DNA of 64,000 nucleotides, taken from positions 303,501-367,500 of the forward strand of contig NZ_CP120416.1 in the NCBI RefSeq assembly GCF_032773895.1, written 5' to 3'. Below are positions 37,994-47,243 of this stretch, piece after piece; position 1 is the stretch's first letter, and each line of letters starts with the position of its first letter. Source of the DNA: Teredinibacter sp. KSP-S5-2. GTDB lineage: Bacteria; Pseudomonadota; Gammaproteobacteria; Pseudomonadales; Cellvibrionaceae. The notes under the pieces are model-generated. The model searched no databases, had not been told where the DNA came from, and saw nothing but the letters and a program-made list of their open reading frames with translations. The translations under genes and the position numbers were made by a program.

Positions 37994-40900
37994 ATGAGTA
38001 CTATATTGATATCCAAGTTTATAGCTGAATCCAAAAGGGGCTGGCAAAAAATATTGTCTGGCGCTCTATTTTCGCTTTGCTTCTCTAGTTATGCTCAAGC
38101 GCAAGACATTACAGACTATATTTATATACCCCCAACGATTGAAAATGAAACGCCTTTGGTTATGTTGGCGATGTCCAATGACCATCAGTTGTATTTTAAA
38201 TCATACACTGACTGGGATGACCTGGATGGGGATGGAAGGCCAGATGTTGGTTATAAGCATTCCATTACATACGAAGGCTATTTTGACCCTCAAAAATGTT
38301 ATGTTTATAGCAGTAGCAGTTTACTTTTTGAACCTGTGTCAAAAGCTTCAGCAGCTGGCAACTATTGTAATGAAACTGCGGGAAATCAATGGCATGGGAA
38401 TTTTCTTAACTGGGCGAGCATGACCCGTATTGACCATGTTAGAAAGATTCTCTACGGAGGGTACAGGTATACAGATGGTGCAAACCAAACTGTTTTGGAA
38501 CGAAGTTTTTTGCCTATGGATGTGCATTCTTTTGCCAAACACTATGATGGCGAAGATGTTGGCAAGTTGACGCCTTTTAACAATGTTAAGGATCAATCTT
38601 CTTATATCGGTTTATCTCCTTCCAATTCCAATTATGCGGATAGGCGTAAAGCCGCTGGTATTACTATTTGTAATACCTCGAATGGTTATGCCTACTCAAA
38701 CAGGAATTCCAGTAATAGTCCTGCGCCCCCATTAATGCGAGTCGTAGAAGGCAATTACCTACTCTGGGGAAGTTTGACTGGACAGCAGTGTATTTATCGT
38801 GATGAGCCGAATGTTGTTGACCGCTGGCAAAATTACTCTGCGGATCCGGTTGATGTTGGTATTTATTCTAATGCCGGAGCTCCGAATACCGCTGACAGAG
38901 CAACACAAGGTGACGGTAATACCATTAGAGATTACGTTGCCCGTGTTGAAGTTTGTAAAGTTGGCTTATTGGAAAGCGATTGTAAACAATACCCAAATGG
39001 TACTTATAAACCTGTTGGTGTCTTACAAAAATTTGGTGAAGACGACCAAGTTTATTGGGGGTTAATGACCGGTTCTTACGACAGCAATATGGAAGGTGGT
39101 GCGTTACGTAAAGAAGTAAGTAGTTTTCGTAACGAGGTTAATTCGACTATCGATGGTACCTTTACCAGTGTGAACGGTATTGTTAGTACCATTGATAAGT
39201 TCAGAATTGCAAATTACCGTTTTGCCGAAGATAACGGTTCCGGTTGGTATTTGTATGATGGCTGTAATTGGGGAACCTTAAGCTTCCTCAATGGGAACTG
39301 TTCCAACTGGGGTAACCCTTTTGGTGAGATATTATTGGAATGTTATCGATACCTTGGTGGTGCAGGGTCTCCTCTGCATTCAGCTGATGACACAACGTAT
39401 ATTTCCGGTTTAGAGTCTGACGATAATTGGAGTACTAAGGCTGGCGCTGACCCAAATTCTTCTTCGCCTCTTAAGGAAGAAAATTCTTGTGCGAAACTTA
39501 ATGTGCTGGCGTTTAATGCAAGTACGATTTCATTTGATGCGGACTTGGCTGATAGCGATTTCGCATATTTCTCCGGTGCCAGCTCAAGAAGTAATATCCA
39601 GGCTTATACCAAGTACATTGGTGAGTTGGAAGGCATTACAGGAGCTGGCACGAACAAGTATTTTGTTGGTGTTTCTGGTGGCAGTAATGATGGTCAGTGT
39701 ACTGCAAAAAGTATAACGGACTTATCCAAGGTTTCTGGAACCTGTCCAGAGGCACCTCGGTTGAGAGGAAGTTACCATTCGGCAGGACTGTCGTATTTTG
39801 CTCGTACCGAAGATATTAATCCTCTGATTTCTGGCGAGCAAAATGTTAATACTTATGGTATTGCGTTAGCTCCAAATGTGCCAAAAATTGAAATTACCGT
39901 TCCTGCCGGGGCCAATCAAGGCAAAAAACTTTCTATTGTGCCTGCGTGTAACGCCCTAATGGCTGGTGGGAGTGGGGCTTGTGGATTGGCTGATTTTAAA
40001 ATAATTGAGCCTGACCATGAAATCTCTCCCGGTGTTCATGGCGGTACCTTTTACGTGGTATGGGATGATACCGAGCATGGTGGTGACTTTGATCTGGATG
40101 TTGGCGGTATTATTCAATATGAAGTGAGTGCCACTGAGTTAAAGGTATCTTCAGATGCGGTATACCAGCTAGCTAGTGTTGTTCTTGGTTTTGGTTATAT
40201 CCTAAGTGGTACTGATGATGATGGCATTCATATCTATTCCGGTATTAATGGATATAGCGGTTTTGGTTGTTCCGGCTGTAATGTTGGAGATAGTGCGGTT
40301 CAAATGACATTTGGCTTTGGTAATGGCACATCGGCAGAATTCCTGGAGCAGCCGCTATTTTATACTGCAAAGTACGGCGGTTTTAATGATGAGAATGACG
40401 ATGCCATTCCCAATGGAACTACGGACAACCCCCATTACGAATGGGATGAGAATAAGGATGGTGTCCCTGATAAGTATTTCTTCTCGCAAAACCCTGGTGA
40501 TTTAAAAGAATATCTTGTTGAAGCATTAAACGATATTTCGTCTCGAGTGTCAGCGGGTACAGCTGCTGCGGTGGTGGCGAGTTCAACGGAAGGTGCCGGG
40601 ATTGTTGTTCAGGCATTGTATAACCCGAAATTCAATGGTGAGGATGATCGCTCTGTAAACTGGGTGGGTAGTTTGAATGCGTTTTTCCTTGAATCCTACG
40701 GTCGAGGCAACAAACGTCTTCGAGAAGACTCTGACGGAGACGGGATCATGGAAGATAGTGATAAAATTATTTCGATCAGATATAACGAGTCACTAGGTGA
40801 ACTTGCTGTGGAAAAATATACAGCAGCGCTCCGCAGTAGCAACGAAACGTTTGAAGGAAGTTTCCCTCTGTCTGAGTTGAATCCTGTATGGCAAGGTCAT

Positions 40901-43051
40901 CATCAATTAGCGAAGGTGACCGATTACGTCAATCAACGGACATACAGTAATAGCGCATTATCCGGGCGTTATATTGTAACGGCTTTTGATACAAACAGAG
41001 ACGGTGTTATTAAAGGAACTGAAGCAACTCTTGTTGATTTTGTTACCGGTGAGTTTGATCCTACATCTAGCTCGAATGTGGTAGATGGTGTGCCTCGCTA
41101 CCGGTTCTTAGGTTTCCCTTCATATGACCCTTCTGTCAGTGCTTCAGATCCGAAAAGTAAGGAGTCGATAAAAACGAAAACCGATAATTTGGTGAACTTT
41201 ATTCGAGGTAAAGAAGGGATTGCTGGATTCCGCTCTCGTACAGTCGATTTTATTACGTCAACTACGGATGCTGAACCATGGTTGTTGGGAGATATTATCC
41301 ATTCTTCTCCTGCGGTTCTAGGCCCTCCTGATGATGCAAAATTCGGTTATTACGGTGTCTATGATGACAAAACTTACCAGACATATATGCAGGCTAATGA
41401 AAGTCGGCGTAATGTGGTTTTTGTTGGTAGCAATGACGGTATGATTCATGCGTTCAATGCGGGGACAAAAAATAAATATACTTATTCGTCTGATGCCAGA
41501 GCACAATTAGGTGATGAGCTTTGGGCTTATGTTCCCTATAACCTGTTACCCCACTTACAGTGGCTTGGCCGGGAAAACTATCCCCATGTCAGTTACATGG
41601 ATGGTTCCACCAAGGTTTTTGATGTGAAAATCAATGGTGAATGGAAAGCTATTTTAGTTGTTGGCATGCGCTTTGGCGGTGGCTTATATCAGGTGGATCC
41701 AAATGAAGATGGTGACTTAAGTGATGCCATTAATTTTAAATCAGCCTATGTGGTTCTGGACGTGACTGACCCAGAGAGTCCGCCAAAATTACTCGCGGAA
41801 TTTACTCACCCGAATTTAGGTTTCACAACTGTTGAACCAATGGTGGTAAAAAGTGTTGTGTTGGATGACGCAACTACGGCTGGTGATGAGCGATCGGATG
41901 CCTGGTATTTAGTTTTTGGTTCTGGACCCAGTGGATCAACAGACGCCACTCGAAAGGATGCTATTACTTTTGGCGTCAGTAACCAGACTGCGAAACTATT
42001 TATGTTAAATCTTGATACGCTTGAGCTTAAGTCTGGTGGACCTGTCGATACCGGATTAGCCGATAGCTTTGTTGGTGGTATTGAGGTTGCCGATTGGGAT
42101 AGGGATTATAAAGACGATGTAATTTACTTTGGAACAGTAAATGGCACGCCTGAGGTTCCTGGAGGGAGACTTTCCCGTTACGTACCTTTTTCGTCATCGA
42201 CGGGTGTTACTAGTAACTTAACGAGCTCTGTATCGAGCATGTTAAATGTCACTAATCAACCGTTTTCCGCGCCACCTCTTGCTTATACTGATACCTATGG
42301 TGAGCATTGGATATATGTGGGAACGGGCAGACTTTATACCCAAAAAGATAATCTTTACGAGTATCAAAATTCGTTCTATGGGTTAAAAGAGCCGAAAGAT
42401 AGTTTAGGCAAATTAACTGGCGTGGAATTGCAATACAAACAAGGTAATCCTGTGGGTACCGATATTGTTGATACAACGATGATTGTAACTAACGGGCAGC
42501 TGCTAGGAAAAAGAGGTCAGTCAATAGGCGATGCTAGCCATGACCTTGGATTGCCGGAAAATGCAACTATGCACGATCATGTCGTGAGTGCCGTTCAACA
42601 GAAGCAGGGATGGATGTACAACTATGTATATGGGTTGAATGAAAGCGCCCAGAATCCGGATGGTACTGCAAACTTAAAGAGACGGACGTTAGGTCGCGCA
42701 GAGGTTTTGCCTTTCTTTGGAACTCTGTTATATCCCACGTATGACGTGACTCTGGAAAAATGTAAACCAGAAGGCACTGGTGTGCTTTATGCTCCCAGTT
42801 TAACGGGAGGAATATCGGCACTTATTTCTCCTCTGGGGGTTGGCGAACGTCGAATTGACAACACCGCCACAGAGCCTGGTGGAGATGAAGAATTACTATT
42901 TTCTCAGGGCTTTAGAGGGTTGGGTAACTTAAGTGGAGGGTTAATTCAGACTTCTACCGGTGAACTATTCTTCCCTGAACTTGTTAGTTTGGACGTAAGT
43001 GGTGGCCGTCGTTCCTGGCGGGAAATCCCTGTGAATTGGAACTGGAAGTAA
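37994..43051 (+). CDS. pilY1: Type IV pilus tip adhesin/assembly protein PilY1
   Basis: A 1685-residue exported protein. ATG 37994 gives a clear signal peptide (LSGALFSLCFSSYAQA); the frame opens 16 codons earlier. The C-terminal region is the PilY1 beta-propeller (from about residue 1090, with VVFVGSNDGMIHAFNAGT). The canonical calcium loop DxDxDxxxD is at D1367, D1369, D1371 and D1375, followed by VIYFGTVNG. Other acidic DxDxDG-like loops occur near residues 75, 817, 912, 999 and 1235. No N-terminal von Willebrand A motif (DxSxS) was seen. It is much longer than PilY1 of P. aeruginosa (about 1160 residues). Role: pilus biogenesis, calcium-dependent attachment and possibly surface sensing. 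Confidence 0.93.
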   Translation: MSTILISKFIAESKRGWQKILSGALFSLCFSSYAQAQDITDYIYIPPTIENETPLVMLAMSNDHQLYFKSYTDWDDLDGDGRPDVGYKHSITYEGYFDPQKCYVYSSSSLLFEPVSKASAAGNYCNETAGNQWHGNFLNWASMTRIDHVRKILYGGYRYTDGANQTVLERSFLPMDVHSFAKHYDGEDVGKLTPFNNVKDQSSYIGLSPSNSNYADRRKAAGITICNTSNGYAYSNRNSSNSPAPPLMRVVEGNYLLWGSLTGQQCIYRDEPNVVDRWQNYSADPVDVGIYSNAGAPNTADRATQGDGNTIRDYVARVEVCKVGLLESDCKQYPNGTYKPVGVLQKFGEDDQVYWGLMTGSYDSNMEGGALRKEVSSFRNEVNSTIDGTFTSVNGIVSTIDKFRIANYRFAEDNGSGWYLYDGCNWGTLSFLNGNCSNWGNPFGEILLECYRYLGGAGSPLHSADDTTYISGLESDDNWSTKAGADPNSSSPLKEENSCAKLNVLAFNASTISFDADLADSDFAYFSGASSRSNIQAYTKYIGELEGITGAGTNKYFVGVSGGSNDGQCTAKSITDLSKVSGTCPEAPRLRGSYHSAGLSYFARTEDINPLISGEQNVNTYGIALAPNVPKIEITVPAGANQGKKLSIVPACNALMAGGSGACGLADFKIIEPDHEISPGVHGGTFYVVWDDTEHGGDFDLDVGGIIQYEVSATELKVSSDAVYQLASVVLGFGYILSGTDDDGIHIYSGINGYSGFGCSGCNVGDSAVQMTFGFGNGTSAEFLEQPLFYTAKYGGFNDENDDAIPNGTTDNPHYEWDENKDGVPDKYFFSQNPGDLKEYLVEALNDISSRVSAGTAAAVVASSTEGAGIVVQALYNPKFNGEDDRSVNWVGSLNAFFLESYGRGNKRLREDSDGDGIMEDSDKIISIRYNESLGELAVEKYTAALRSSNETFEGSFPLSELNPVWQGHHQLAKVTDYVNQRTYSNSALSGRYIVTAFDTNRDGVIKGTEATLVDFVTGEFDPTSSSNVVDGVPRYRFLGFPSYDPSVSASDPKSKESIKTKTDNLVNFIRGKEGIAGFRSRTVDFITSTTDAEPWLLGDIIHSSPAVLGPPDDAKFGYYGVYDDKTYQTYMQANESRRNVVFVGSNDGMIHAFNAGTKNKYTYSSDARAQLGDELWAYVPYNLLPHLQWLGRENYPHVSYMDGSTKVFDVKINGEWKAILVVGMRFGGGLYQVDPNEDGDLSDAINFKSAYVVLDVTDPESPPKLLAEFTHPNLGFTTVEPMVVKSVVLDDATTAGDERSDAWYLVFGSGPSGSTDATRKDAITFGVSNQTAKLFMLNLDTLELKSGGPVDTGLADSFVGGIEVADWDRDYKDDVIYFGTVNGTPEVPGGRLSRYVPFSSSTGVTSNLTSSVSSMLNVTNQPFSAPPLAYTDTYGEHWIYVGTGRLYTQKDNLYEYQNSFYGLKEPKDSLGKLTGVELQYKQGNPVGTDIVDTTMIVTNGQLLGKRGQSIGDASHDLGLPENATMHDHVVSAVQQKQGWMYNYVYGLNESAQNPDGTANLKRRTLGRAEVLPFFGTLLYPTYDVTLEKCKPEGTGVLYAPSLTGGISALISPLGVGERRIDNTATEPGGDEELLFSQGFRGLGNLSGGLIQTSTGELFFPELVSLDVSGGRRSWREIPVNWNWK

Positions 43052-43064
43052 GAGTATTTTAGCT

Positions 43065-43508
43065 ATGAATAATATGAAAGGTTTTACCCTTATCGAAGTA
43101 CTACTTGTGGTGGCTATCATTAGTATTTTGGGAAGCATTGCTTTTAGTAGTTACCAAAGTAGTATTCAAAAATCGAACAGGGCGGACGGGAAAGAGTTAC
43201 TCTTACGTTGTGCATCCATGCAGGAAAGGAATTTTTTACGGTTTAATGTCTACTCTGATGATGAAGGTGTTGTTTGTGGTGCTGGCGCTAATACCGTAGT
43301 GACTTCTATCGACGGACATTATGTACTTAACGTTGAGAATACAAATTGCCCTACCGCGGCAGACAATGGTCAATGTTTTGAAATGACTGCTACTGCCCAA
43401 GGTTCACAGCGAAATGATACTACTTGTTTAGTATTAAGCCTCAACCAGGCGGGGGTTAAGAAATCCTATTCTGCCTATCCAGGTACGGAAACGACTGGTT
43501 GTTGGTAA
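43065..43508 (+). CDS. pilE: Type IV pilus minor pilin PilE
   Basis: A 147-residue pilin-like protein: MKG^FTLIEVLLVVAIISIL with glutamate at +5, then SYQSSIQKSNRADGKELLLR, and a disulfide-type Cys pair near the end (CFEMTA and GCW). The place at the end of the pilY1 operon matches PilE of Pseudomonas. A second possible start (ATG at 43074) lies three codons downstream. A hairpin follows the stop codon. Confidence 0.92.
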   Translation: MNNMKGFTLIEVLLVVAIISILGSIAFSSYQSSIQKSNRADGKELLLRCASMQERNFLRFNVYSDDEGVVCGAGANTVVTSIDGHYVLNVENTNCPTAADNGQCFEMTATAQGSQRNDTTCLVLSLNQAGVKKSYSAYPGTETTGCW

Positions 43509-43513
43509 AATAG

Positions 43514-43542
43514 TAAAGTGCTAGGTATTACCTAGCACTTTA
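43514..43542. terminator. Bidirectional hairpin between pilE and the reverse pseudopilin
   Basis: Perfect 12-bp arms TAAAGTGCTAGG and CCTAGCACTTTA with loop TATTA. It spans the stop codon of the minus-strand pseudopilin gene and directly follows pilE. It has short T-runs on both sides. Confidence 0.65.
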
Positions 43543-44083
43543 TCGGTTTTCCTTTTGCGTCTTCCACGACCCCGTCATTATCAAAATCTCTTCCGATATA
43601 TGGCCTCCCTGGTAAGCTAATTGTCACTCTTCTGGATGCTGTTGGTATGCCGGGCTTACAATACTCAAAACTTCCGGCCTGTTTTGCGCTTCCGTTACTT
43701 CTAAACTCGATATAACTTCTTCCCAAAGAGGCTCGTAGTTTTAAGGTTCCGCTATAGGTCAAGGCCAAGTTTGAGTAAAGAATTTCATCGTTTGTATACT
43801 GGCGGTCGTTATTTTTGTCATCAAATACAATAATATTTTGCGGATTATTTTTTTCGCACCTTAGGTTGCCGTCTGCTCCACAGACTGTAATGTGTTTTTG
43901 TTCAACAACAGCCTTTTGTCGACCAAAAGCTAATGAGCGACGTATTGCTGATGTCGTTGATTTTGCTTCAGCTTTTGCTTGAATGACGGAGAATTGCGGG
44001 ATTGCCATACCGAAAAGAATGGCAAGAATAGAAATGGCAATAAGTAAATCAATAAGGGTAAACCCTTGGTCCCGTGAATACAT
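43532..44083 (-). CDS. GspH/FimT family pseudopilin with Asp at mature position 5
   Basis: A 183-residue prepilin from ATG 44083, chosen because AGGAGG lies upstream; six more codons are open before it. The processing site is DQG^FTLIDLLIAISILAILF: the invariant glutamate at +5 is replaced by aspartate (D12 of the precursor). The GspH-like domain has Cys at VCGADGNLRC and EYCKPG. It is convergent to pilE and lies downstream of pilS-pilR on the same strand. In Pseudomonas, fimT sits in this neighbourhood. An acidic loop DFDNDGVVED near the end may bind calcium. Confidence 0.85.
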   Translation of the reverse strand: MYSRDQGFTLIDLLIAISILAILFGMAIPQFSVIQAKAEAKSTTSAIRRSLAFGRQKAVVEQKHITVCGADGNLRCEKNNPQNIIVFDDKNNDRQYTNDEILYSNLALTYSGTLKLRASLGRSYIEFRSNGSAKQAGSFEYCKPGIPTASRRVTISLPGRPYIGRDFDNDGVVEDAKGKPIKC

Positions 44084-44190
44084 ACTGAGCCCTCCTGGCA
44101 TTGTTATTTTTATATGTATGCGTAAAGACTAACAAATGCTTTTCGTTAAGGGTGTAGGATATTCACCATAATTACAGTGTGATATTGTCT

Positions 44191-45576
44191 TTAATCGGTA
44201 TCAATTCCCAGTTTTTGAAGTCGGTAGCGGAGAGAGCGAAAAGTGATACCCAGCTTTTTGGCCGCTAGGGTTTTATTCCAGCGAACGGAGTCCAGAGCTG
44301 AACACAATATTTCCTTTTCAATTTCTCCTAAATAATCATCAAGAGAGGGGTAGTTTTGGCTTTGTATAAAGTGGTCTGTTTTCGTTGGTTCGCTTAATAA
44401 TTCTGTTTCTGTAGTGGGCGAGGATATTACGCCAAGGTTTGAACCTAACTGTAGGTCCTGCTCATGGATGTTGTTTGTTTCGCAAAGTGTATAAGCCCTT
44501 TCCAATATGTTTTCCAGTTCACGAATGTTGCCTGGGAAAGAATATCGCTGTAATGCAGTAATGGCATCAGAAGCAAGGGTGAGTTTTCTGTCTTCGTCTT
44601 CACTTTGTATTTTGTCGAGTAGGTATTCGGCAAGAGTTGGAATATCTGCTTTTCTTTCTCTTAATGCTGGCACGCTAATGTGGATAACATTTAGTCGATA
44701 AAATAGATCCTGACGGAACTCACCTTGTTCGACAAGGGCACCTAAATTTTTGTGGGTTGCCGATAAAATCCTTACATTTGTTTTAAGTTCACTGTTTGAT
44801 CCTATGGGGCGAATCGCTTTTTCTTGTATCGCTCTAAGCAATTTAACCTGCATATCAATGGGCAAGTCTGCAACCTCGTCCAGAAATAACGTGCCACCTT
44901 CTGCTGCCTGAAATAACCCCGTTTTATCCTGAGTTGCGCCTGTGAACGTCCCCTTTTTATGGCCGAAAAATTCACTTTCCATCAAATCTCGGGGGATAGC
45001 TCCGCAGTTTACTGGAATAAATGGATGATCTTGCCTGGAGCTTAGGCTGTGTATTGAGCGGGCAACAAGTTCTTTCCCGCTTCCCGATTCACCACTGATA
45101 TAAACCGGCGCTTGTGAGCGAGAGAGTTTTTTAATGGCTTTGTTTAGCTGGATAATGGATTCGGATTTGCCAATGATCCCTGTGTCGAGATCGGTATTGG
45201 AGTGAATTGTATTGGTGTTTATCGCGGAAAGAATTAACTCTCTTAGAGAGGATAAATCGATAGGTTTAGTTAAAAAATCAAATGCGCCAGCCTTTAGGGA
45301 TTGGATAGCTGTATCCATGTTTCCGTGGGCTGTGATAACAGCGATGGGCATATTGGGCGCGGCTTTTTGTGCATGTTTGACAAAATCAATCCCGTTTCCA
45401 TCGGGAAGTTTCATGTCTGTTAGGCATATATTGTAATTTGAGCCTTCTAGTAAGGCCTTGGCGCTGGAGATATCCGCGGCTGTGTCGACATCGATTCCCA
45501 TTCTGTTTAGTGTTAAACCTAACAGCTCACGAATGTCCGGTTCGTCATCAATTATTAGTGCCCGATGTTTTTGCAT
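44191..45576 (-). CDS. pilR: Sigma-54-dependent response regulator PilR
   Basis: A 461-residue NtrC-type regulator. The receiver domain has phospho-acceptor D54 (CLTDMKLPDG) and the conserved lysine in FLTKPID. The AAA+ domain has Walker A GESGSGKE and the sigma-54 loop GTFTGA (usual GAFTGA, one change). The C terminus has a Fis-type helix-turn-helix (NKTLAAKKLGITFRSLRYRL). PilR activates pilin transcription with RpoN. It follows pilS by 13 bases; the pair forms one operon. Confidence 0.95.
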   Translation of the reverse strand: MQKHRALIIDDEPDIRELLGLTLNRMGIDVDTAADISSAKALLEGSNYNICLTDMKLPDGNGIDFVKHAQKAAPNMPIAVITAHGNMDTAIQSLKAGAFDFLTKPIDLSSLRELILSAINTNTIHSNTDLDTGIIGKSESIIQLNKAIKKLSRSQAPVYISGESGSGKELVARSIHSLSSRQDHPFIPVNCGAIPRDLMESEFFGHKKGTFTGATQDKTGLFQAAEGGTLFLDEVADLPIDMQVKLLRAIQEKAIRPIGSNSELKTNVRILSATHKNLGALVEQGEFRQDLFYRLNVIHISVPALRERKADIPTLAEYLLDKIQSEDEDRKLTLASDAITALQRYSFPGNIRELENILERAYTLCETNNIHEQDLQLGSNLGVISSPTTETELLSEPTKTDHFIQSQNYPSLDDYLGEIEKEILCSALDSVRWNKTLAAKKLGITFRSLRYRLQKLGIDTD

Positions 45577-45589
45577 TGGTTAGCTCTTT

Positions 45590-47185
45590 TTAAATAACCC
45601 TTTGATGATGAGAAAAGTTGATTCTGAAGCAGCTTTGCTCTGATTCGTTTTTTTTGTAGTGCAGTGTCGCTTGATTAATTTCGCACAGCTCCTTACAGAT
45701 ATAGAGCCCGAGCCCGGTGCCATGTTGTTCTGTAGTGAAAAACGGTTCAAAGATTGCCTGAATATGTTTTTCTTCGACGCCTTTACCGAAATCAATTACT
45801 TCCAAAAATGCCGTTTCTTCATTGTCACTGACACCATATCGAATTTCAATTTTGCTTTCACCAGTGTTCTCCTGGCTGTATCTTACACCGTTGTCGACCA
45901 GGTTTGTGATTACCTGGTTGAGGTGAGTGGGATCGAATTTTGTTTGTGCATTATCCGATAGCTGGGTAAGTAAAATCGTTGCGTTACGGCGCACAGAATA
46001 TTCTTCCTGAAAATTATGAAGCCATTTATCCAGGTCAACTCGTTCTGCGTTTGGTTCTTTGCGCCTGGATAATACCAGCGTGTTATTGATGATTTGGTTC
46101 ACCCTGTCTGAATGCTGCAAGATAATTTCGATCAGACGGTGATCCTCTTTGGGTAACTCTTCAGATTCTTGCAGAAGTTGGGCTGCATGAGATATTGCTC
46201 CCAACGGATTGCGGACTTCGTGCGCAATACTGGCTGTGAGTGTACCCAGTGAAGCAAGTTTGAGCTGCTGTGCGTGTTGAGCAATAGTTCTGTAATCTTC
46301 AAGGTACAGAAGGGTTCGTTCTTCAAGTCCATTGCCCAGCCTGGAAAAACTGATTCTTACTTCTTGTCCGGCCCTGAGCTGATGTACCTTGGGTATTCCG
46401 ACAATGGGGTAGGAGCGCCATGTCATGATCAGGTCTTTTAAATTGGAGATTTCCTCGATGGAGGTATTGATATAGTGACCATTTGAGGGAATATCCAGCA
46501 GCTGTAACGCGGAATCATTAATGAGTTCAATTTTATTTTCTTCATCGATAACTATGACGCCGGTTCTCATTCTGGCAACAATTAACTTGGCAAGTTTTTC
46601 CAGGTGCTTGGCATACTGTGCCTGTTCTATTGCTTTACTGTCACTTTGTCGAATGCGTTCAGTTAAATAGGTGAATGCAATGGATGAGAGAAAAATTAGT
46701 ATGCCCAAGCTTCCAGCGGCAAACATATTTTGTGAATAGCTGGCGGATGTCTGGGATTGATATACTGCCTGGGCAATGACGAATATGGTGATAATGGAGG
46801 CATACGCCAGAGATAATCGCCCGCGAAGGAATATGCTCGCCATCGCGGTATTCACCAGTAACAGGTAACCTAAGCCACTCTCAGGGCCACCACTGGCATA
46901 GATAAGCAGTAGCAGGGCGAATAGATCGATGACCAGCAGACCGGTAATTCGATTAAATGAGTGCCGTAATTGTTCTGCTCGAAAAACAAATAGTGCACCA
47001 AAGCAGATTAAAATATAGAAAAACGACGTTAACCAAAACAGGTCAGGATACTGCGAGCCCAGTACTTTGGGAGCCAGCTCCGTTTCGTACATGGAATAGA
47101 GAATCAACCCTAATAGCAGGCGGTAGTAGAGGTATACTTTGAGTATTTGTGGGTTATGGTTTATTGTGCTCTGTTCGATGTTCAC
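45590..47185 (-). CDS. pilS: Sensor histidine kinase PilS
   Basis: A 531-residue kinase. Six hydrophobic segments occupy the first 190 residues, then a PAS-like region (TGVIVIDEENKIELINDSAL). The phosphorylated histidine is in the H box SIAHEVRNPLGAISHAAQLL. The ATPase domain has NLVDNGVRYSQENTG and HGTGLGLYICKELCE. In Pseudomonas PilS senses PilA in the inner membrane and controls PilR. The start is GTG 47185 with AGG upstream. Confidence 0.94.
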   Translation of the reverse strand: MNIEQSTINHNPQILKVYLYYRLLLGLILYSMYETELAPKVLGSQYPDLFWLTSFFYILICFGALFVFRAEQLRHSFNRITGLLVIDLFALLLLIYASGGPESGLGYLLLVNTAMASIFLRGRLSLAYASIITIFVIAQAVYQSQTSASYSQNMFAAGSLGILIFLSSIAFTYLTERIRQSDSKAIEQAQYAKHLEKLAKLIVARMRTGVIVIDEENKIELINDSALQLLDIPSNGHYINTSIEEISNLKDLIMTWRSYPIVGIPKVHQLRAGQEVRISFSRLGNGLEERTLLYLEDYRTIAQHAQQLKLASLGTLTASIAHEVRNPLGAISHAAQLLQESEELPKEDHRLIEIILQHSDRVNQIINNTLVLSRRKEPNAERVDLDKWLHNFQEEYSVRRNATILLTQLSDNAQTKFDPTHLNQVITNLVDNGVRYSQENTGESKIEIRYGVSDNEETAFLEVIDFGKGVEEKHIQAIFEPFFTTEQHGTGLGLYICKELCEINQATLHYKKNESEQSCFRINFSHHQRVI

Positions 47186-47243
47186 ATCAAGCCTGCTCTA
47201 AGGCATTCGCATTTTTATCATTTGTTAGGAGTATAGAAAACAC

